Of a DNA stretch of 64,000 nucleotides, positions 58,475-64,000 are shown piece after piece (the first letter of the stretch is position 1; the number at the start of each line of letters is the position of its first letter). A program made the translations under genes and the position numbers. Origin of the DNA: Blastococcus sp. CT_GayMR16. GTDB taxonomy: Bacteria > Actinomycetota > Actinomycetes > Mycobacteriales > Geodermatophilaceae. The stretch lies in assembly GCF_004570875.1 (NCBI RefSeq), contig NZ_SPQK01000011.1, positions 1 through 64,000 on the forward strand. Direction: 5' to 3'. Below the pieces are notes generated by a model. The model had not been told where the DNA came from, did no database searches, and was given only the letters and a program-made list of their open reading frames with translations.

Positions 58475-61400
58475 ATGTCCGACCTCACCGCCCCCGCCGC
58501 TGCGAAGTCCGCAGTTCCGTTCTCCGCCGTCCCGGCGAAGAACGGCCTGTACGACCCCGCGAACGACAAGGACGCCTGTGGTGTCGCCTTCGTGGCCGAC
58601 GCCCGCGGGCGCCGGACGCGCGCCATCGTGGCCGCCGGTCTCACCGCGCTGCACAATCTCGACCACCGCGGCGCTGCCGGTTCCGAGCCGAACTCCGGTG
58701 ACGGCGCCGGCATCCTCACCCAGGTCCCGGACACCCTGCTGCGCGCGAGCGTCGACTTCGACCTGCCGCCGATGGGGGAGTACTCCGTCGGCATCGCCTT
58801 CCTCCCGGCCGACGAGACCGAGCGGGCAGCCCGCCTCGACGAGGTCGCGAAGCTCGCGGAGGAGGAGGGCCTGACCGTCCTCGGCTGGCGCGACGTGCCG
58901 GTCGACCCCGACGGCGCCGACCTCGGCCCCACCGCCCGCGCGGTCATGCCGTTCTTCGCCCAGCTGTTCGTCGCCGAGACGATGTCCGGCCGCGCCGACA
59001 CCGCCGCGTTCGGCGGCACCGCTGCCCCCAACGGAGTGACCCGCCTCGAGCGGCGCTCCTTCGTGCTGCGCAAGCGCGCCGAGCGGGCCGCCGTCGACGC
59101 CGGCAGCTCCCTGTACATCGCGTCGCTCTCGTCGCGGACGATCACGTACAAGGGCATGCTCACCACCGACCAGCTGCCGCTGTTCTTCCCCGACCTTCGC
59201 GACGAGCGCTACGAGTCGGCGATCGCGCTGGTGCACAGCCGCTTCTCGACCAACACGTTCCCGAGCTGGCCGCTGGCCCACCCTTTCCGCTTCATCGCGC
59301 ACAACGGCGAGATCAACACCATCAAGGGCAACCGCAACCGCATGCGCGCCCGTGAGGCGAAGCTCGCCACGGAGCTGTTCGACGGCCCGGCCGGCCCGGC
59401 GTCGGAGCTCGGCCTGGACCGGATCTTCCCGGTGACGGCGAGCGACTTCAGCGACTCGGCCACGTTCGACGAGGTGCTCGAGCTGCTGCACCTGTCCGGC
59501 CGCTCGCTGCCGCACGCCGTGCTGATGATGATCCCGGAGGCGTGGGAGAACCACGACGAGATGGACCCGGCCCGCCGGGCCTTCTACCGGTTCCACGCCT
59601 CGATCATGGAGCCGTGGGACGGCCCTGCCGCGGTCTGCTTCACCGACGGCACGCTCATCGGCGCCGTCCTCGACCGCAACGGGCTGCGCCCGGGCCGCTG
59701 GTGGCAGACCAAGGACGACCTGGTGGTGCTGGCCAGCGAGGTGGGGGTGCTCGACATCCCGCCGGCCGACATCGTCGCCAAGGGCCGCCTGCAGCCCGGC
59801 CGGATGTTCCTGGTGGACACCTCCTCGGGGAAGATCGTCTCCGACGAGGAGGTCAAGGGGGCGCTGGCCGCCGAGCACCCCTACGACGACTGGCTGCACG
59901 CCGGCCTCGTCCACCTGCCCTCGTTGCCCGAGCGCCGCCGGTCGCGGCCCAGCCACGAGTCCGTCGTCCGCCGGCAGATGCTGTTCGGGTACACCGAGGA
60001 GGAGCTGCGCGTCCTGGTGACGCCGATGGCCTCCAGTGGCGCCGAGCCGATCGGCTCGATGGGCACCGACACCCCGATCGCGTCGCTGTCGGACCGCTCC
60101 CGGCTGCTCTACGAGTACTTCGGGCAGCTGTTCGCGCAGGTGACCAACCCGCCGTTGGACGCGATCCGCGAGGAGCTGGTCACCAGCCTCGGGCGCACCT
60201 TCGGCCCGGAGCAGAACCTGCTGCAGGCGACCCCGGCCTCGTGTCGCCAGGTGTACCTGCCGTTCCCGGTCATCGACAACGACGAGCTCGCCAAGATCCT
60301 GCACATCGACGACGACGGCGACCTGCCCGGATACGCCGCCGTCCGGATCACCGGGCACTTCGACGTCAACGGCGGTGGCTCGGCCCTCGCCGAGGCCATC
60401 GAGCAGCTGCGGACCAAGGTCTCCAAGGCGATCGCGGCCGGCGCGCGGATCATCGTGCTCTCCGACCGCGACTGCGACGAGAAGCGCGCGCCGATCCCGT
60501 CACTGCTCATGACCGCGGCCGTCCACCACCACCTCGTCCGCGAGAAGACCCGCATGGAGGTCGGTCTCGTCGTCGAGTCCGGCGACTGCCGCGAGGTGCA
60601 CCACGTCGCGCTGCTGCTCGGCTACGGCGCCGCCGCGGTCAACCCCTACCTGGCCTTCGAGTCGATCGAGGACCTGATCCGCGACGGGGCGCTCACCGGC
60701 GTGGAGCCCGCCCAGGCAGTGCGCAACATGGTCAAGGCGCTGGGCAAGGGCGTGCTCAAGGTGATGAGCAAGATGGGCATCAGCACCGCCGGCTCGTACA
60801 CGATGGCGCAGATCTTCGAGGCCGTCGGGCTCTCCCAGGACCTCGTCGACGAGTACTTCACCGGCACCTCCTGCCCGCTGGGCGGCGTCGGCATCGACGT
60901 CCTCGCCGAGGAGGTGGCCATGCGCCACCGCCGCGCCTACCCGGAGAACCCGACCGAGCGGGCGCACCGCCGGCTGGAGACCGGCGGCGAGTACCAGTGG
61001 CGCCGCGAGGGCGAGGTGCACCTGTTCAACCCCGAGACGGTGTTCCTGCTCCAGCACGCCACCCGGTCGCGCCAGTACGACGTCTTCGAGAAGTACACGT
61101 CCACGGTCGACAAGCTCTCGGAGGAGGCCGCCACCCTGCGTGGGCTCTTCACGCTGAAGACCGGCGTCCGCGAGCCCGTGCCGCTGGAGGAGGTCGAGCC
61201 GGTCAGCGAGATCGTCAAGCGGTTCAACACCGGTGCGATGAGCTACGGCTCCATCTCCGCCGAGGCGCACCAGACCCTCGCGATCGCGATGAACCGGCTC
61301 GGTGGACGGTCCAACACCGGTGAGGGCGGCGAGGACCCCGACCGCTTCACCCCCGACCCGAACGGCGACCTGCGCCGCTCGGCGATCAAGCAGGTCGCCA

Positions 61401-63130
61401 GCGGCCGGTTCGGCGTCACCAGCGAGTACCTGGTCAACGCCGACGACATCCAGATCAAGATGGCGCAGGGCGCGAAGCCCGGCGAGGGCGGCCAGCTGCC
61501 GGGCAGCAAGGTGTACCCGTGGGTGGCCCGTACCCGGCACTCCACGCCCGGCGTCGGCCTGATCAGCCCGCCGCCGCACCACGACATCTACTCGATCGAG
61601 GACCTCAAGCAGCTCATCCACGACCTCAAGAACGCCAACAACGACGCGCGGATCCACGTCAAGCTGGTGTCGGAGGTCGGGGTCGGCACGGTCGCGGCCG
61701 GGGTCAGCAAGGCGCACGCGGACGTCGTCCTGATCTCCGGGCACGACGGCGGCACCGGCGCGGCACCGCTGACGTCGCTCAAGCACGCCGGCTCGCCGTG
61801 GGAGCTCGGGCTGGCCGAGACGCAGCAGACCCTGCTCGCCAACGGGCTGCGCGACCGGATCGTCGTCCAGGTCGACGGGCAGATGAAGACCGGCCGGGAC
61901 GTGATCGTCGCGGCCCTGCTCGGTGCCGAGGAGTTCGGTTTCGCGACCGCCCCGCTCGTGGTGTCGGGCTGCGTGATGATGCGGGTCTGTCACCTCGACA
62001 CCTGTCCGGTCGGCGTCGCCACCCAGAACCCGGAGCTGCGCAAGCGGTTCACCGGCACGCCGGAGTTCGTCGTCACCTTCTTCGAGTTCCTGGCCGAGCA
62101 GGTGCGCACCTACCTGGCCGAGCTGGGCTTCCGGACGATCGACGAGGCCATCGGCCACGCCGAGCTGCTCGACACCCGCAAGGCGGTCGGGCACTGGAAG
62201 GCCGAGGGCCTGGACCTCTCGCCGATGCTGGTCGTGCCCGAGCTGCCCGAGGGGGCGCCGCTGCGCCGCGTGAAGTCCCAGGACCACGGGCTCGACATCG
62301 CCCTCGACCAGACCCTGATCCAGCTCTGCGAGGGTGCGCTGCTGGACGCGCGGCCGGTCAGCCTGGAGCTGCCCGTCCGCAACGTCAATCGCACGGTCGG
62401 GACGATGCTGGGCTCGATGGTCACCCGTCGCTTCGGCGGGGAGGGTCTGCCCGACGGCACGATCGACCTGACCTTCGGCGGGTCCGCCGGTCAGTCGTTC
62501 GGCGCCTTCCTGCCGCGGGGCATCACGATGCGGCTCTACGGGGACGCCAACGACTACGTCGGCAAGGGCCTCTCCGGTGGCCGGATCGTCGTCCGGCCGT
62601 CGCGCGAGGCGCCGTTCGCGGCGGAGGACAACGTCATCGCCGGCAACGTCATCGGCTACGGCGCGACCGGGGGCGAGATCTTCCTCCGCGGCCGGGTCGG
62701 CGAGCGGTTCTGCGTGCGCAACTCCGGTGCCCTGGCCGTCGTGGAGGGCGTGGGCGACCACGCGCTCGAGTACATGACCGGTGGCCGCGCGGTGATCCTC
62801 GGCGCGACCGGGCGGAACATCGCGGCCGGGATGTCGGGCGGCATCGGCTACGTGCTCGAGCTGGCCCGCCACCGGGTGAACTCCGAGATGGTCGACGTCG
62901 AGCCGCTGGACGGCGAGTCGGCCCAGTGGCTGCGCGACGTCCTCGTGCGGTACGCCGCCGACACCGAGTCGACGGTGGCGCACGCGCTGCTGGCCGACTG
63001 GGGCCGCTGGTCGGAGCAGTTCAGCGTGATCATCCCGCGCGACTACCGGCGCGCGCTGGACGCCCAGCGGATGGCCGAGGCCAACGGAACAGATGTGGAT
63101 CTCGCCGTGATGGAGGCAGCTCGTGGCTGA
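58475..63130 (+). CDS. gltB: Glutamate synthase large subunit
   Basis: GltB makes glutamate from glutamine and 2-oxoglutarate. The 1551-residue protein has the class II amidotransferase domain with nucleophile cysteine in [12 protein letters not shown] after a propeptide of about 35 residues. A central domain follows, then the FMN synthase barrel ([32 protein letters not shown]), the 3Fe-4S loop ([19 protein letters not shown]) and the C-terminal beta-helix ([14 protein letters not shown]). The ATG at 58475 is chosen since GGGAG lies four bases before it; an earlier in-frame start would add 87 Arg/Pro-rich residues. Confidence 0.97.
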   Translation: MSDLTAPAAAKSAVPFSAVPAKNGLYDPANDKDACGVAFVADARGRRTRAIVAAGLTALHNLDHRGAAGSEPNSGDGAGILTQVPDTLLRASVDFDLPPMGEYSVGIAFLPADETERAARLDEVAKLAEEEGLTVLGWRDVPVDPDGADLGPTARAVMPFFAQLFVAETMSGRADTAAFGGTAAPNGVTRLERRSFVLRKRAERAAVDAGSSLYIASLSSRTITYKGMLTTDQLPLFFPDLRDERYESAIALVHSRFSTNTFPSWPLAHPFRFIAHNGEINTIKGNRNRMRAREAKLATELFDGPAGPASELGLDRIFPVTASDFSDSATFDEVLELLHLSGRSLPHAVLMMIPEAWENHDEMDPARRAFYRFHASIMEPWDGPAAVCFTDGTLIGAVLDRNGLRPGRWWQTKDDLVVLASEVGVLDIPPADIVAKGRLQPGRMFLVDTSSGKIVSDEEVKGALAAEHPYDDWLHAGLVHLPSLPERRRSRPSHESVVRRQMLFGYTEEELRVLVTPMASSGAEPIGSMGTDTPIASLSDRSRLLYEYFGQLFAQVTNPPLDAIREELVTSLGRTFGPEQNLLQATPASCRQVYLPFPVIDNDELAKILHIDDDGDLPGYAAVRITGHFDVNGGGSALAEAIEQLRTKVSKAIAAGARIIVLSDRDCDEKRAPIPSLLMTAAVHHHLVREKTRMEVGLVVESGDCREVHHVALLLGYGAAAVNPYLAFESIEDLIRDGALTGVEPAQAVRNMVKALGKGVLKVMSKMGISTAGSYTMAQIFEAVGLSQDLVDEYFTGTSCPLGGVGIDVLAEEVAMRHRRAYPENPTERAHRRLETGGEYQWRREGEVHLFNPETVFLLQHATRSRQYDVFEKYTSTVDKLSEEAATLRGLFTLKTGVREPVPLEEVEPVSEIVKRFNTGAMSYGSISAEAHQTLAIAMNRLGGRSNTGEGGEDPDRFTPDPNGDLRRSAIKQVASGRFGVTSEYLVNADDIQIKMAQGAKPGEGGQLPGSKVYPWVARTRHSTPGVGLISPPPHHDIYSIEDLKQLIHDLKNANNDARIHVKLVSEVGVGTVAAGVSKAHADVVLISGHDGGTGAAPLTSLKHAGSPWELGLAETQQTLLANGLRDRIVVQVDGQMKTGRDVIVAALLGAEEFGFATAPLVVSGCVMMRVCHLDTCPVGVATQNPELRKRFTGTPEFVVTFFEFLAEQVRTYLAELGFRTIDEAIGHAELLDTRKAVGHWKAEGLDLSPMLVVPELPEGAPLRRVKSQDHGLDIALDQTLIQLCEGALLDARPVSLELPVRNVNRTVGTMLGSMVTRRFGGEGLPDGTIDLTFGGSAGQSFGAFLPRGITMRLYGDANDYVGKGLSGGRIVVRPSREAPFAAEDNVIAGNVIGYGATGGEIFLRGRVGERFCVRNSGALAVVEGVGDHALEYMTGGRAVILGATGRNIAAGMSGGIGYVLELARHRVNSEMVDVEPLDGESAQWLRDVLVRYAADTESTVAHALLADWGRWSEQFSVIIPRDYRRALDAQRMAEANGTDVDLAVMEAARG

Positions 63131-63194
63131 CACGCGGCACCCGACCGAACGGCTCACGGAGCTCGCGCAGAAGGAGGCAGCTCGTGGCTGACAC
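63112..63194 (+). repeat. 22-base direct repeat at the gltB/gltD junction
   Basis: GGAGGCAGCTCGTGGCTGAC plus AC occurs exactly at 63112-63133 and 63173-63194, with a period of 61 bases. The first copy contains the gltB stop, the second the ribosome site and start of gltD. The bases between resemble the last codons of gltB, so this looks like a tandem duplication of the junction. Confidence 0.85.
63123..63191 (+). other. 22-codon mini-ORF between gltB and gltD
   Basis: The GTG within the first repeat copy opens 22 codons ([16 protein letters not shown], then KEAARG) and stops within the gltD start region. It overlaps gltB and gltD by eight bases at each side. Its end [11 protein letters not shown] resembles the gltB end [11 protein letters not shown]. 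It may be only a passive product of the duplication or may keep ribosomes coupled. Confidence 0.5.
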
Positions 63195-64000
63195 CACTGG
63201 ATTCCTGAAGTTCGACCGCGAGCTGCCGCCGCGCCGTCCCGTCGAGGTCCGGATCCGGGACTGGAAGGACGTCTACGTCGCCCGGCAGAACGGCGAGGAC
63301 CCGCTGTTCCCGACGGCCGAGGTGCGCAAGCAGGCTGCCCGTTGCATGGACTGCGGCATCCCGTTCTGCCACCACGCGTGCCCCGTGGCCAACCTGATCC
63401 CGGAGTGGAACGACCTCGCCCGCCGGGACGACTGGCACGACGCGATCGAGCGGCTGCACTCGACGAACAACTTCCCGGAGTTCACCGGGAAGCTCTGCCC
63501 TGCTCCGTGCGAGGGCTCCTGCGTGCTGAACCTGCAGGAGGCGCCCGTCACGATCAAGCAGATCGAGTGGGAGATCATCGACCGCGCCTACGACGAGGGC
63601 TGGGTCGAGCCGCAGACCCCGACCGAGCGGACCGGCCGGAAAGTCGCCGTCGTCGGCTCCGGGCCCGCCGGGCTCGCGGCTGCCCAGCAGCTCACCCGCG
63701 CCGGGCACGACGTCACCGTCTACGAGCGGGCCGACCGCATCGGTGGCCTGCTCCGCTACGGGATCCCCGAGTTCAAGATGGAGAAGGCCGTGCTCGACCG
63801 GCGGCTGGACCAGATGCGCGCCGAGGGCACGCGCTTCGTCACCGGCGTCGACGTCGGCGGCAGCAAGGACGGCGACCTGTCGGCCGAGCAGCTGCGGGCG
63901 GACTTCGAGGCCGTCGTCCTCGCCGGGGGTGCGACCGTCGGCCGTGACCTGCCCGCTCCGGGCCGCGACCTCACGGGCATCCACCTGGCCATGGAGTACC
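63184..64000 (+). CDS. gltD: Glutamate synthase small subunit (partial, 3' end outside window)
   Basis: GltD transfers electrons from NADPH to GltB. The visible 272 residues show the N-terminal 4Fe-4S cysteines ([15 protein letters not shown] and CPAPCEGSC), the FAD loop [17 protein letters not shown] and [22 protein letters not shown] (quoted in part), then [13 protein letters not shown], the start of the NADPH region. GGAGG lies seven bases before the GTG, in the second repeat copy. The gene runs off the window end. Confidence 0.96.
   Translation, partial: MADTTGFLKFDRELPPRRPVEVRIRDWKDVYVARQNGEDPLFPTAEVRKQAARCMDCGIPFCHHACPVANLIPEWNDLARRDDWHDAIERLHSTNNFPEFTGKLCPAPCEGSCVLNLQEAPVTIKQIEWEIIDRAYDEGWVEPQTPTERTGRKVAVVGSGPAGLAAAQQLTRAGHDVTVYERADRIGGLLRYGIPEFKMEKAVLDRRLDQMRAEGTRFVTGVDVGGSKDGDLSAEQLRADFEAVVLAGGATVGRDLPAPGRDLTGIHLAMEY

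Overview
The window is very GC-rich (by eye above 70 %) and gene-dense. GTG starts and 4-base start/stop overlaps are common. The gene order is that of a high-GC actinobacterium: murG-murC-ftsQ-ftsZ with no ftsA, followed by pgeF-yggS-sepF-yggT-wag31; a PriA-type HisA with no trpF beside the trp genes; a DUF222/HNH gene; a TIGR03085 gene; and a mycofactocin-type SDR. The overall look suggests Geodermatophilaceae (Blastococcus/Geodermatophilus/Modestobacter), but this is an inference from style and order, not a database match.

Region 1 (1-9447) is the division and cell-wall cluster. It holds the FtsW tail, MurG and MurC (peptidoglycan precursors), FtsQ and FtsZ (divisome), PgeF and YggS (small housekeeping enzymes), SepF (membrane anchor for FtsZ), YggT, the polar-growth protein Wag31/DivIVA, and a two-helix membrane protein with an Ada-like Cys/His tail.

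Region 2 (9452-21852) separates wag31 from lspA. It carries ileS on the minus strand, a NhaP2-type antiporter, a DUF4032 kinase-like protein, and a five-gene LpqY/SugABC-like disaccharide import operon ending in a GH13 alpha-glucosidase, so uptake and hydrolysis are encoded together.

Region 3 (21917-30504) has lspA, rluD, a CPBP membrane protease, a GNAT acetyltransferase, dnaE (Pol III alpha), a DUF2567-like membrane protein, a DUF6188-like protein and a LON-domain protein.

Region 4 (30587-57208) is the dispersed histidine/tryptophan block: hisD-hisC-hisB ... hisH ... priA-ridA-hisF ... hisI-trpE-(membrane protein)-trpC-trpB-trpA. Between these sit accessory genes: a nucleotidyltransferase-like protein, DUF222/HNH, an M28 peptidase, two SDRs, a nitroreductase, a serine hydrolase, a TIGR03085 protein, a heterodimeric ABC exporter and a COG3573 FAD oxidoreductase. 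trpF, trpD, hisG and hisE are not in the window; PriA would cover the TrpF step.

Region 5 (57205-64000) holds lgt and the glutamate synthase genes gltB and gltD (gltD is cut by the window end). No tRNA, rRNA, CRISPR array, insertion sequence or prophage was seen. The most unusual signals are small: a dispersed intergenic repeat family, a 70-base palindrome, a duplicated gltB/gltD junction that creates a 22-codon ORF, an operator-like palindrome inside a promoter, two apparent CTG starts, and many -10 hexamers only 6-7 bases from a start codon (leaderless transcription).
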